Assembly (NCBI RefSeq): GCF_023898315.1
Contig: NC_064618.1
Coordinates: forward strand, 184,627,548-184,691,547
DNA from: Schistocerca nitens
Lineage: Eukaryota; Arthropoda; Insecta; Orthoptera; Acrididae
Length of the DNA stretch: 64,000 nt
Direction of reading: 5' to 3'
Numbering within the stretch: the first letter of the stretch is position 1; each line of letters starts with the position of its first letter. This document shows, piece after piece, positions 36,311-47,639 of this stretch. The notes under the pieces were generated by a model. The model had not been told where the DNA came from, ran no database searches, and saw only the letters and a program-made list of their open reading frames with translations. The translations under genes were made by a program, and so were the position numbers.

Positions 36311-36733
36311 CTAGTTAAATTTATTTATTGCCATAAACTCAGTTTCCCTTTGTAGACTTCCATATATCAGCCGCTCTTTAAAAAATGATAAACATTCTGC
36401 TAAATCGGCTATGATTGCTCGATGCAGCTCTACTAGCCGCTTCTGTAGACACTTTGTTCCTATTAATCGGCCAAAGCATTGCCGAGATATTAGCTTTTGA
36501 ACTTCCATAAATTTACGATTTTTTAAGACTACTATAACTTTTAAACTACTATATATTTTTGTGGCGCGTCTAGATAATCTAGTTTTACATATATTCTGTC
36601 CATGGGTGCCAAATCGCACCTCCGTGTCACTCTTAGTTTTGTTTTTATCAATTTTTCTCTGGCATATAAATTCCTCCAAACGCGCAAACATAGCCATATG
36701 CGCCCCTGCCAACTGCCGCTCAGGGTTTTCCAA
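36311..36733 (-). CDS. Unrecognised 140-residue ORF
   Basis: Open frame of 140 codons from ATG, and open further upstream of that ATG for some 30 codons. It is basic and leucine-rich, with LISRQCFGRLIGTKCLQKRL and LHRAIIADLAECLSFFKERL as amphipathic-looking segments. No signal peptide, membrane segment or catalytic motif is seen. A sequence near 37188 (CCCTGCATA, possibly a hAT-like end) could mark an enclosing transposon, but no left end was found. It may be a transposon accessory protein, an exon or a chance ORF. Confidence 0.35.
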   Translation of the reverse strand: MENPERQLAGAHMAMFARLEEFICQRKIDKNKTKSDTEVRFGTHGQNICKTRLSRRATKIYSSLKVIVVLKNRKFMEVQKLISRQCFGRLIGTKCLQKRLVELHRAIIADLAECLSFFKERLIYGSLQRETEFMAINKFN

Positions 36734-37929
36734 GGCCGCGTATATGCTAGCCGCTCGCCATGACCCCGTATCAACCGCCAGACGTGTGCTCTGTGACGAG
36801 AAACTGCCGCTCTAATCTCCCACCACAGCTTGAACGTTCGCATCATTCTCCCCTTTCAACGCACGCTGGAACTTTATCTGTAATCTTAAATTTCCAGTGG
36901 TGTTTTCTTTTGGTGTCTTTTGTGAAAATATTAACAAATACAATATATGGAGCATTGTATCGACTTATTTGCATTATACGAGACTTAAAAATTGAAAAGA
37001 AACAATCGTTTCCGCACAGGGGTTCGACCTGTAGGTCCTCGAAATATTCCCCTGCGCCAAACTCTGCCTAGGAACTACGTGACATATGTAGATCACACCT
37101 CACTCGACCCGCGCCAAAAAAGCTGTTTTTTCTAAATGCCTGTTCATTTGGAGCCCCCACTTTTGTGTTTCTTACTTCTGGCCGAGCCCTGCATATACCA
37201 TAAATCATGACGAAATCATTGATGACGATTAGGCGCTACCCTTGTTAGTACATGCTAGCAACCAATGATGCAACGTCACTTGTTTCGCCCAAGCGCATTG
37301 TAGGATTACTAGTGATTCTTCAGAGTGACCCTGATGGCAAAACTGGCAGTTAGCCAGCCTCATGCCTCCCTTTGTTTTGTTTCATCGTGTATGAAAATGT
37401 GTAAGCACGTGCTGTCTAACGAATAAACTGAACATATTTTGATGGAATGAGATAGTCACAGTGATTTTCAATCTCTTCGTCTGAAATTGCCATTTCTTGT
37501 GAATTTTGGTTCTCATCCATTTACATCTGATGGAGAGAATGCCGTTTATCTCGCTGAATACCTTCGCTGGCTAGTAAAATAAAGGTGAATGTGACGTGGG
37601 CCTAGAAAAAAAAGCGAAGTACGTGGACAAATTGCTGTGTTACAAGAAGGAGCTGATGTTCTGTCACAGAATTACGTATGACCCTTAAACTTCCGGGAAA
37701 CCCTTGTGCACTATAAATTTTTCAGACCTTGTTCATGGAGGAATTAGTCTCATTTACTGAAAGCAATATTAAGAGTTATAAAATAGTTCACCGGCTGAAT
37801 GCCGGAGTACTTTAAGTGTATAGCGGAAATGTATTGCGCTATATAATGGCAGTAATTCATCTCATGACAAGAACTAAAAAATTGACATATCCAGAATTTT
37901 ATTCAGATGATCCTCTCATCAAACTACAA
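36734..37929. other. Unassigned region
   Basis: Apart from the possible transposon end at about 37188-37193, nothing was recognised between the unknown ORF and the CR1-like LINE 3' end. Confidence 0.35.
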
Positions 37930-38130
37930 TTTTAGGTGGTATAATGTACCAGCGGATCGCGCGAGGGAAAAACGACTGCCTGAACGCCTCAATAGGTGAT
38001 ATAATTTTCCTTATCTTTGAATGGTGATTATTGTGCGATTTGAAAGTTGGTGTTATTAGTATATGCTGAACATCCTCGGCGAAAATCGGATTTTGGAATT
38101 TAGTAAGCAGCCCCTTCCGTTTAGTGCGTC

Positions 38131-39902
38131 GTCTATCCGCAAATAGGTCCCACTTCTACGAGATTTGTAATGCTATCGCGATGGCCAAATGTACCACCCA
38201 AGAAATTTGCCGCCATTCTTTGGACTTTCTACATCTCTTGAATCAGGTCCAACTGGTAAGGGTCCCATACACACGAACAGTACCCTAAGACTGGACGAAC
38301 TAACATATTGTAAGTAATTTTTGTTGAAGGACTGCATCACTTCAGGATTCTACCAATAAACCGCAATCTAGACTTCGTCTTACCCGTTACTTGTGTAATC
38401 TGATCGTTCCATTTGAGATCATTTCCAATAGTCACACCAAGATACTGCTTCCAAAGACTGGACGTTAATTTTGTACTCTTTCATTAATGGGCATTTTGGA
38501 TTTGTTAGACGCAGTAGGTTACACATACTAATATCGAGAGTTAACTGCCAGTCATTACACCACCCATTTATTTTCTGAAAATCCTCATTGATTTGTTCAC
38601 AACTTTCGTGTGATACTACTTTCCTGTAGACTACAACTTCATCGACAAACAGTCTAATGCCGCTGTCAATACCATCAACCAGATCGTTTATGCAAATCGT
38701 AAAAAGCAGCGGACCTATTACGCGGCACACCTGATGGTTCAAATGGCTCTGAGCACTATGGGACTTAACTCCTGAGGTCATCAGTCCCCTAGAACTCAGA
38801 ACTACTTAAACGTTGATGGTTCAAATGGCTCTGAGCACTATGGGACTTAACTCCTGAGGTCATCAGTCCCCTAGAACTCAGAACTACTTAAACGTAACTA
38901 ACCTAAGGACATCACACACGTCCATGCCCGAGGCAGGATTCGAACCTGCGACCGTAGCGGCCGCGCGGTTTCAGACTGTAGCCACTTCGGCCGGCGGGCA
39001 CACCTGAAGTTATGCTTGTATCTGTTGAAGTCACTCCATTCAGGACGACATACTGCTCTCTGTCTGTTAGAAAATTTCCTATCCAACCATATATGTCATC
39101 GGATAGACCATAAATGCACACTTTTTCGGAGCAAGTGACAGTACGGAACTGAGTCGAACGCCTTTCGTAAGTCGAGGAATATGGCATCAAACAGGGAGCC
39201 CGTATCTAGAACCTGCTGTATATATCATGCACGAAGAGGGCCAGCTGTGTCTCGCATGACCGCTGTCTCCTAAAATTGTGCTGGTTTTTGCAGATGAGTT
39301 TCTCAGAGTCTAGAAAGATGTCTGAACACAAAATATGTTCCAAGATTCTATAACAAATCGAAGTCAGTGAAATTGGCCGGTAATTGTGTTCATCCGATTT
39401 TCTACCCTTTTTATAGATTGCAATGATCTCGGCCTTCTTCCAGTCCCGTGGAGCTTTCGCTGTTCCAATAATCTCTGATAAATGATGTTAAGAATGGTGC
39501 TATATTTATAGCATAGCCAACATAAAATGTTACGGGGATACAGTCTGGGCCAGACGCCTTCCTGGCGTCTAAGGATCTTTACTGATTTACAAGCTCAGAT
39601 ACACTGAACACTATGTCAGCCATCCTTGCGTTTATTCGATAACTGAAAGGGGGAATGGTGCTGCAGTCCTCTACCATAAACGAGTTTTTGAAAGCTGGGT
39701 TTAGAATTTCGGCCTTTTGTTTATCATCATCCGTTACATTACCTGTACTGTCAGCAAGAGTATGTATTGCATTATTTGTAGCGTTCATAGATTTTACGTA
39801 CGACCAAAATTTTTTGGGGGTATTTTTAGAATCTGCAGATAAAATATTGCTTTCAAATTCGTTAAAAGAATCTCTCATTGACCTTTTGACAGCTGCTTTC
39901 AT
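38131..39902 (-). pseudogene. CR1-like reverse transcriptase, broken by a SINE
   Basis: Blocks from the N-terminal side: 39902-39579, with FWSYVKSMNATNNAIHTL and FSVSELVN (linker); 39570-39010, with stops but readable FLDLRKAFDSVPYCHLL (palm motif A, aspartate kept), WIGNFLTDREQYVVLNG and TSGVP; the SINE; then RVIGPLLFTICINDLVDGID and RLFVDEVVVYRKV, KINGWCNDWQLTLD. Where the family has PQGSVLGPLLF this copy joins VP to RVIGPLLF, about two codons short. The catalytic FADD box reads FVDE. Both changes would inactivate it. Confidence 0.88.
38735..38996 (-). mobile_element. SINE (family 1), copy 6, with an 82-bp internal tandem duplication
   Basis: Bounded by the 11-bp target-site duplication GGCACACCTGA at 38724-38734 and 38997-39007, so the whole block entered as one insertion. 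The plus-strand segment TGGTTCAAATGG...ACTTAAACGTTGA (38735-38816) is repeated from 38817, then the body continues to the tRNA-like head near 38990. The duplicated part is the 3' end of the SINE. Confidence 0.93.
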
Positions 39903-39908
39903 TTCACA

Positions 39909-40732
39909 TTATATCTGATTGTCAGAGGGACAGTGACAACGTTTAAAAGGAGTGTGCAACATTCTCTGCTTTCTCAGCAACTTCGTAATACGTTTGTTGA
40001 ACCGAGGTGGATCCTTTCCCTTCCCCATATTTTTACTAGGCACGTATTTCTCTATCACGTGGTGGACAATACCTTTAAATTCCGACCAAAGATGTTCAAT
40101 ATCTTTATGTCCCGCCGTGAATGCTTTCAGCTGCCTATGAGGATATTCATTAATGTCACTTTTATTTGCTTTTCCAAACAAGAAAACTATACGCTGTTTC
40201 TTTGGATTGTTTGCAACTTCCACTGACATAGAAGCCACAACGACGTTATGGTCGCTAATACCTTCTTCTAGATTTACTTCCTCAAAAAGATCAGGTCTGT
40301 TTGTCACCAAAATATCTAATATGTTCCCATCTCTAGCTGGTTTTCTATCTAATTGCTCAAGGTTGTATGTTAAGAGCGCTCCTAGAATAACTTCACAAGA
40401 GTCTTTGCTTCTTTTCCCTGTGATAAACGTGTAATTTCCCAATCATTGGATGCCCGATTAAAGTGTCCTCCTATAACTAATGGCTAATTTGGATATTTAT
40501 TTCCTATGTACTCAATACTTTCCCTGAAACGTTTTGCGACGTTTGTTGCTGATGCTGGTAGTCTATAAAAACATCGTAATACAATGGTCAGTCCTTTTCT
40601 GAATGACAGCTTCAGCCATACTATTTGACAGTCCGACCCAGTATCGATCTCAACTACGTTTAAACAGTTTTTAACTGCTATGAACACACCACCTCCCATA
40701 GCATCAATCCCGCTATTTAAGTCTAGTTTCAA
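39909..40732 (-). pseudogene. CR1-like endonuclease domain
   Basis: Two blocks remain. 40732-40484 has GGGVFIAVKNCLNVVEID and a degenerate VIVLRCFYRLPAS (family IYRPPNS). 40442-39909 has NLEQLDRKPARDGNILDILV, then PDLFEEVNLEEGISDHNVVV, in which the GISDHN motif carries the catalytic aspartate and histidine. The rest leads into the RT linker. The two blocks are out of frame with each other. Confidence 0.88.
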
Positions 40733-41000
40733 CCAGCTTTCGGTACCTAGTGCAATATTGGCATTACTACTGCTTATTTCGGAGAGTAACTCGGGGATCT
40801 TGCTTCAGACACTTCGACAATTTACTAACACGAGAATTAATATATTTACATCCTGTTTTGACGAACTAACAATTTTTACACTTGGCACATCCAAATCAGT
40901 GTCATGAACTAGTAATTTTTCAGGCCAACGGTATGTTTCCCGTGGGAGGAACACATCTAAAAAAAAAAAAAAAAAACATATCCACGCCACAAGTACTGTG

Positions 41001-41552
41001 CTACCCATGTAGCTGCTTCCTGTGTGTGTAGTGCTCCCCTGATCTATCGAGTGGCGTCCTACAACCTTCCACACCATAGCGTAGGTGGAGAAGTCTACCA
41101 CCATTTCCGTCACAGAGTCGACGTAGCCTATGGTTTAGATTCTCCAGTCGACTCGAAACCAAAGTACCGCAGTCCACCTTGGGTACGATGCTGTAAATCG
41201 TCAGCATGGCTTCCACTCCACGAGAGATGGAGGCCGCCTTCGCCAATTTAGGTAGCCGTCGAAAGGACCCAAGGATTTCCTCTGAACCCCGACGACTGGC
41301 ATCGTTGGTGCCGACATGTGCAACAATCTGCAGCTGGCAGCATCCTACAAGCTCGATAGCCACCGGAAGAGCATCCTCCACATCCCAAGAAAGGCGCCCC
41401 GGCAAGAACACCGTGTGAACGTTGGACTTCTTTCCCAGCCTAGCCGCTATGTTCGTGAGGGACTGCATAACCCGCCTAACATTGGAGCTCCCAATAACTA
41501 ACAAACCCCTATACCCACGTGCCTGCCGGGACCTTGCTGAAGGAGCAGCCAC
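41001..41552 (-). pseudogene. CR1 ORF1 SGNH-hydrolase (esterase) domain
   Basis: CR1 ORF1 proteins often carry a lipase/esterase-like SGNH domain of uncertain role in retrotransposition. Here LLVIGSSNVRRV replaces block I (GDSN-type, serine kept), VAHVGTNDASR is block III (G-x-N-D) and LDRSGEHYTHR is the block V Asp/His region. The frame is 183 codons and ends at a TAA near 41001. Upstream (41980-41560) the same strand reads KRLEALLATVNRLQ, a coiled-coil-like segment, but through frameshifts and a 21-base C-run. The start given is only the first in-frame ATG. Confidence 0.82.
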
Positions 41553-41594
41553 TTTCCTGCCAGAAAGAGCATTCTGATCCGGCTTAGCATCGCT

Positions 41595-41615
41595 CCCCCC
41601 CCCCCCCCCCCCCCC
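41595..41615. repeat. C-homopolymer, 21 bases, in CR1 ORF1
   Basis: Uninterrupted C run in the ORF1 linker of the CR1-like LINE (G-run in sense). A second run of 13 C lies at 41813-41825. Confidence 0.95.
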
Positions 41616-42299
41616 TCCACAGCATCAGACAGAACACTGAATCTACAGTATTAGCAAAGTGCATGGGATTTGGCAGGAGCCTGCGTCCCCCGTACGCCCT
41701 TTGCCTCGAGGCTTGAGATCTCGACGCAATCCGCCACCCACACTGAGCTGAGAGTGGGCCGGCGATCTCATTCGCAGCTAAGGTCGACTTAGTGACAGAG
41801 AACTCTGACATTCCCCCCCCCCCCCATCCTTCCATATCTAGTACAGCAGAGGCTGCCCCTGGCACCCCATCCCCAATGCACCTCAAGGTGGCACTCTGGA
41901 GCCTGGAGCCTGTTAACTGTGGCCAATAAAGCTTCCAGCCTCTTTTGGACTATCCATCTAACTAATACGTGATTTACTATAAGAAACTTAAGGAAACCTC
42001 CTGCTCCATAAGGTTAACAGCTACACTCTAGTCGGCAGAAAGGACACTCTGCAATGATATGCTGTAGAAAACAAAATCACTTATTTCATATTGGAAATTC
42101 AGAGCACCACTTACTCCCTCTCAAAATGTATGTAATGGCGAAATTCTCCTATTATTCTACAGACGCTTGGGTTACAAGCAATACCTTCCATTTAAAGACG
42201 TCTTTTAGTACAAATATATTTCTTCTATGGCACAGTGAAACTGCATTTATAGTTCGCTTTCACTATATGATGGGACAAAGTGTGTTATAGAAGTCAGTG

Positions 42300-43080
42300 C
42301 AACCTATTTGTCAACAATTCTGAAAGCTTATTTGGCAAAAGTGCAAAGGCTATATGTAAACAACTGATACACGCCTCTATTCATCTGCCACTATTTGCTT
42401 TGAAGAGGGGTACAGTTCCCATGAACAATAAGATACATCAAAAAATCAAGTCAAAGTGCTAAGAGGAGAGACGCAATATATGTCAACGGACATTACAATG
42501 ACTTGAAGTGGCACTACAAAAGTATGTGCTGAACGGAAAATCAGCTGGGAAAATGGACCGACGAAGTGATACCGAAAATTTGAACCAAACCTTTTGTAGG
42601 ATTCCGAAGAGTCTAAATGTGTAGTGGACTAATGAGACATGCTACGTTGCTTTACGGAATTCGTTCGTACAACATTGAAATGACACAAAAAATATTCTAT
42701 CACTCAGTAATGTGCATGCTAAACTCCAAAATTATTTGGAATGTTCGTATCGGAAAGTATACCACACTATCTCATTTTCGTCTTAGCCTCAAACGTGAGA
42801 TTTAAGAAGCATATCAGCAAGAAAGGAAATCATCAGGAGGTCGCTTAACAGACGAGGGAAGTCAGTTGCAGATTCGAGAAAGGCACTTTCCGTGCATCGT
42901 TAAACAGAGAGTAAAACTACACAGGCTGGTAAGGAGATGCGTCGTACGCAGCAAGAACAAAAACTACATGAGTCGCGTTACTTTTGTAAACTCTATGCAG
43001 TGGGACTGTTTGTTGTGACTTTTTTCGCAATATATCACACATAAAATTCTTTGTCTAATGTTCTTCTTCGAAATTTTATC
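42300..43080 (+). pseudogene. Second piggyBac-family transposase relic
   Basis: Readable pieces on the plus strand: FALKRGTVPMNNKIHQKIK near 42400; IEMTQKIFYHSVMCMLNSKI near 42680 (family KTxKWWKKxFFHxxDxxxxNSY); HFRLSLKREI at 42775; GGRLTDEGSQLQIRERHFPC near 42840 (family RLxERHFP); RLVRRCVVRSKNKN and GLFVVTFFAIYHT ending near 43040, the remnant of the cysteine-rich C-terminus (family GLCVxPCFxxYHT). Stops separate the pieces, and most zinc-binding cysteines are gone. No TIR or TTAA boundary was located. Confidence 0.72.
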
Positions 43081-44104
43081 TAGTTTTAGGAACTTAAGCA
43101 GTAAATAATATTCAAAATACACTTTATTAGGAACTTATTGATGAAAATAAATTCAGAAAGACCTGCTATGATAGCTCAGTGCCGCAGGAGATGCAATATC
43201 GCGCACGGTCTGGTGGCACTTCTGTCTGAAGAGGCCCGCCAGCACACGGATTTGAGCGCACTCAACAGTGAAAGGGGTAAAATATTATTAATTGTCACTG
43301 AGGGTATGAAGCAGTAACCAGTCCTCTTATTTGTTCCTCTGTGAGAGGGAATAACGTTAAGACGTCGCGGAACCCCTTAATATTGTAGACACGATCATAC
43401 AAGTATTCCTGATATGGGAATAGAACTTGCATCTCAAACTGCTCAGAGAATAAGTGGTTTGTAAAATTTAAATTACTATTTACAACACAGGAAACACGGC
43501 AACTGAACGGTCACGTGGTATTTGCTTCATTCTTTTCAATCCTCAGAGCCTTATTCGTCTTCTAAAGAATTTGACCCCGAATTCCAGTCTGAGCTTCATT
43601 GTTTCCTTCTACTATCGTTTATCAAAGTCATTCCAGAGCAGTTCTTTGTAGATACCTTATCGTTGCCCAACTTCACTGCTCCAAGAAACATTCCGGCCAT
43701 CCTCATGACTCATATGGTTGGTGTTTCTTTTTATCGCAAAGATATTTATGGGGTAAGACTAAATATGCATTTGTAATGCAGTTTAACAGAGCGCTGTGTC
43801 TCTAGCCATGGAAAAGATAACCTTGTTCACCTTTGAACTCTGCCCGAACAGGCCATGATGGTCCAACGGGACCGACCGGCCGCCGTGTCATTCTCAGACC
43901 AAAGGCGTCAGCGTATGCGGATATGGAAGGGTATGTGGTCATTGGGGAATGTGTTCCTCGAAGAGGTTGTAGATAGCACTCCAAGGTAGAATCAAAGAAA
44001 GATATTGTGCACTGGGTGGATACTAATATTTTATTATATTTTTAGTAACAAAATTACGAATATTACTAATATCATTACCCCAGAGAGCAACTTACCTCAT
44101 TATC
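43081..44104. other. Mostly unassigned; repeat fragment at 43835-43950
   Basis: The part CGAACAGGCCATGATGGTCC through ATATGGAAGGGTATGTGGTC resembles the body of an arthropod SINE family with a 5S-like head, but only the body fragment is present. The remainder is unrecognised. Confidence 0.35.
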
Positions 44105-45515
44105 CACGGTCCAGTCACATTACTGGAAGCACCGCCTGTATTCGAGGCCAACGTTGAATAACCACTCTCAGGCGGCAGGTGGCACCATCAGCAGTGTGAG
44201 GTATATAGTGTCCGGGGGCGTGGGAAACAATACACTCGTTGTTGTAACTGGCAAGCGGAGCGATTTATCTCTAGTCCGAAAAGACACGATAAAATAATGT
44301 CGTGTGACTAGGGCCTCCCGTCGGGTAGACCGTTCGCCCGGTGCAAGTCTGTCGATTTGACGCAACTTCGGCGACTTGCGCGTCGATGAGGATGAAATAA
44401 TGATGATGAGGACAACACATCACCCAGTCTCTAAGCGGAGACAATCTCCGACCCAGCTGGGAATCGAACCCGGGCCCTTGGGATTGGCATTCTGTCGCAC
44501 TGACCACTCAGCTACCGGGGACGGACAAGGACTCGATCACTGGCATTCGGGCCAATGGTGGAAGCATTTCCGGAACAGGTAAGTTTGTAAAACGTTCAGA
44601 TGCCGCCATGGTCAAAGGATACCGTGCATGGCAAAATGGCGCTATCCGAAAACCGGCACCCAGGCAAGTGAAGCGTGCTACAGGCCATAAATGACAAGGC
44701 TGAGTGATGAATGCGGAGATGTTTACGGGTGAATAGACGTGCAACTTTTGAGCAACTGACCTCCCATATGAACCAAGGGGCTCCAAACAGTGTCTACCCA
44801 ACCACTGTTCAGCGGACCTTTGGGCCTTCCAGCCTGATTCACGCAGCCATGCTAATGGCTGTTCATTGGTGGCGAAGACGGGAATCTGCAGGCCAACACC
44901 TCAACTGGACACCGTCTGACTGGCGACAGGTGACTCTTCAGACGATTCCCGTTTTATACACCATTGGCATCAAACGTCTGAAATCAAACGTCCTGCAAAA
45001 ATCCTCGGAAGAGTTCTGGCCGGAGGAAGGGGCGTTATGCTCTGGAGCATCCCCCGGGTGGTATTGTCTTTCTGTAATGCACAGTGGATCAACACAAACA
45101 TGTCGCTATCCTTAGGGACTTCGTCCGCCGCTACAGTCAATTTCTTTTTCCTCGGAATGTCGTAGTCTATCAGCTGGACTCTGCAACGTGGCACACTGCT
45201 CAAATTGTACCTGCGTGGTTATAAGTGCACCAGGATGCGTTTAGCGCTATTTTCTGGCCGTCAAAGTCCCCGGGTTTAAAACCGGCCTAAAATCCGTGGG
45301 GACTGTGTCGATTGGGCTGTTGGAACTATGGATCCTCAACCAAGGAACCCAGCGCAGCTGGCTACGGCGTTGTGTCAGCATGGCATCACGTCCCTGTCGA
45401 TATCTTCAAGAACATCGCTGATTCTTCTTCCAGTACGGAATCGCAGACATCCGCGCTCCAAAAGGTGGTTATTCAGGCATTTGACTGATGGTCACGTGAA
45501 TGTAGCATTACAGGA
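44105..45515 (+). mobile_element. Tc1-like element split by a second-family SINE
   Basis: The left block 44105-44290 and the right block 44530-45515 belong to one Tc1-like element; the join restores the family order CGATCACTGGCATTCGGGCC after CCGAAAAGACACGA. The ends (CGGTCCAGTCACATTA left; TGGTCACGTGAATGTAGC right) are diverged inverted repeats. The plus strand encodes a transposase relic: RRCLRVNRRATFEQLTSHMN, LMAVHWWRRRESAGQHLNW (44711 onward), then a DNA-binding to catalytic region with shifts, and near 45330 MDPQPRNPAQLATALCQHG, the C-terminal part. The catalytic motifs are not readable. Confidence 0.75.
44291..44529 (-). mobile_element. tRNA-derived SINE (family 2), copy 1
   Basis: The minus strand begins GTCCCCGGTAGCTGAGTGG (A-box) and has B-box GGGTTCGATTCCC, then a family body through CTGGGTCGGAGATTGTCTCC to ACGACATTATTTT. 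An approximate 8-bp duplication GACACGAT/GACTCGAT lies at 44283-44290 and 44530-44537. It differs from family 1 in both head and body. Confidence 0.88.
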
Positions 45516-46507
45516 ATACCCTGAGAATGTCTGCCATCTGGAAAAGTCAAGAAGTTGGCAGCTATTTTGTTAACTCTATGACCAACGTTTCACGTTGTCT
45601 GGTGGGAATTTCTGATTTGAAAGTTATGCAGAGACGTTCACTTTCACAAGAATTTCAGATTTCTAAGTTATTTAGAGATGTTTACTTTCGAGGAAACTAC
45701 CTATATGTTCGTTTTTCTTCAGATTACTTTTCACAGTAAAATTCTATTTTTGAAATGAGAAGCTTATTTTTCAATTTCCTACTCCCTTGGGCGTACGCCC
45801 ACAAACGTGAGAAATGGTAGAAGTGGTACAAAGCTTGTGTAGGAAATTATGGTGCTGATTCACCTCTAACAACTTCGTCGTTGGTGGAATGTTATAAAAT
45901 GTTATACACTACAGATCGTTCCTTCTAACTAAATTCCGCTACTTAAGTAAATCACACATGTAAGTAAATCCTGAGAATTTGAGCTACCGGAATGTTGCGT
46001 CCTATCTACTTAGGCTTCGAGATACAGTTTCTGAACTTCGTTGTTTGTGAATAACATTAGTTTTCTCGATATTTTCGGCAGTTACTCATGCGGGTTCATA
46101 ACGTATGTGCAAGATGACTCTCAGGTGCTAGTGGGCATATTCGATTCCAGCAGTTTCCGACAAGAGTAATGAGGTAACGAAAGGGCTTAGAGTTTGGTAT
46201 CAAATAAATCTCAGTTATTGGTCAACAGTTGCCTCTTTGTACATATGCTGGTAGTTCATAATTTCCTCTACTAAGAAGTTATCGCATTACTGATATTTTT
46301 TATAATCTGAACGATTTCCATACATGCCTAAATTACAACTAACTCCATGTTTTCAGTCACAAACTCCTGTCTATACTCTCTTATAAGCATCCGACACACC
46401 AGTGATGTAATTTTATTTAGTTCTGTGGTGATATTAACCATTTTCGAGTGACGTACTGAGCAGTAACAATCTACAAATCATCAATATAGCAATCTAATAT
46501 TAATGTA
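45516..46507. other. Unassigned region
   Basis: No domain, tail or inverted repeat was recognised. Confidence 0.4.
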
Positions 46508-47312
46508 CAGGGTGCGTGATAAGTTGCTCCCTAGTTTTAAGTATCCGTAAGGGTTTTCATTGTTGATGATTATTAATGAACATAATTGTCCTTTGTCACA
46601 CGATCCCGTTGACCGTCCATACTCGTATCTTATTATGGTAAACGACGACATGGAAGCGAAGTTAATTTCAAAAGAGCGCGGCCAGGTCATTCGCTGTTTG
46701 AAGTAAACGATCTGTAGCCCTTCTTCAGCGATGGCGGCGGCGTGTTATTGGCCGTCATGCCACACTTGATGCTAAAACCTTGAGGAATTGTCACACTAAG
46801 CCAACGACAACTGGGTCATTTATGGATAAATCACTAGGACGACGATCTTCACTGTTGCGGATATCACGTTTCAGCAAGACGGAGCACCACCTCATTTTGC
46901 CTGAATCGTTCATGACTCGCTGGACGAACACTTTACAGGAGTCGGTTGGGACTGCGAGGACTCCAGATCTAGCCTTTGAGAAGTCCCGATCTCATCCCTT
47001 GTAACTTCGTCTTGTGGGGCTGGGCCCAAAAAGAGTTGTCCCGAACAAACCCATACACTCGGACGAATTACAAGAGACGATCACATCTGTCCTCTGAAAT
47101 TTATCTTTAACCTCCCTGTAGAAATCAACTGACGATATTCCCATACGTTTATATCCTTCGGTCGACAACGCATGAGCATATACGGAATAGTGGTGTATTA
47201 TACGTATTCTCATGGTCTTGAGAACAGGAAACGATATTTTCCGTGTTCAGACATTCATTAATAATAAATGTATGGACTTTTAAAACGAGGGTGCGACTTC
47301 TCACCCAACCTG
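46508..47312 (+). mobile_element. Mariner-like element, decayed
   Basis: Left end CAGGGTGCGTGATAAGTTGC and right end (reverse-complemented CAGGTTGGGTGAGAAGTCGC) form inverted repeats, with TA on both sides (46506-46507, 47313-47314). At 805 bp it is shortened. The plus strand reads FQQDGAPPHF near 46872 (second catalytic aspartate), IVHDSLDEHF, then, in a shifted frame near 46990, a degraded SPDLTP-CDFFLWG region and TLDELQETI-like sequence. No intact frame exists. Confidence 0.85.
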
Positions 47313-47639
47313 TACATAACGATTACATTTCAATACGTTATTAACATTTCCGTCTTCTGATTTATTCCATATGTGTGTCATGGTCAGGGCGTCTTCCTTA
47401 ATTACATTTACATTATTTATTATTGAAATATATTATTACCTATTTTACTAATGAACAACTTTTGCTACTTTCTTAATGTTATAGTTCAGTATTTCCCTCT
47501 CTAGAAACAAAGGTACGAGATTGCTTGTCATCTGGAAATTTCGAGTCATTTGCAGTTTATTTCGTTAACTTGCTGACCTCAGTCGGGTAAAGCACGAGAA
47601 ATAAATATACAAAAAATACACAGTGGATCGTACAAACTA

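Larger units (their letters stand above)
37930..41980 (-). mobile_element. CR1-like LINE, minus strand, decayed
   Basis: About 4 kb with the order ORF1 (SGNH hydrolase type), endonuclease, RT and C-terminal tail, all on the minus strand. The tail near 38270-37940 reads DLIQEMQKVQRMAANFLGG and ends near FPSRDPLVHYTT, the usual close of CR1/jockey-type RT proteins. A family-1 SINE sits in the RT. Multiple frameshifts, stops and C-homopolymers show age. CR1 affiliation is inferred from the esterase ORF1 and the INDLVDGI / LFADD-type RT. Confidence 0.82.
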
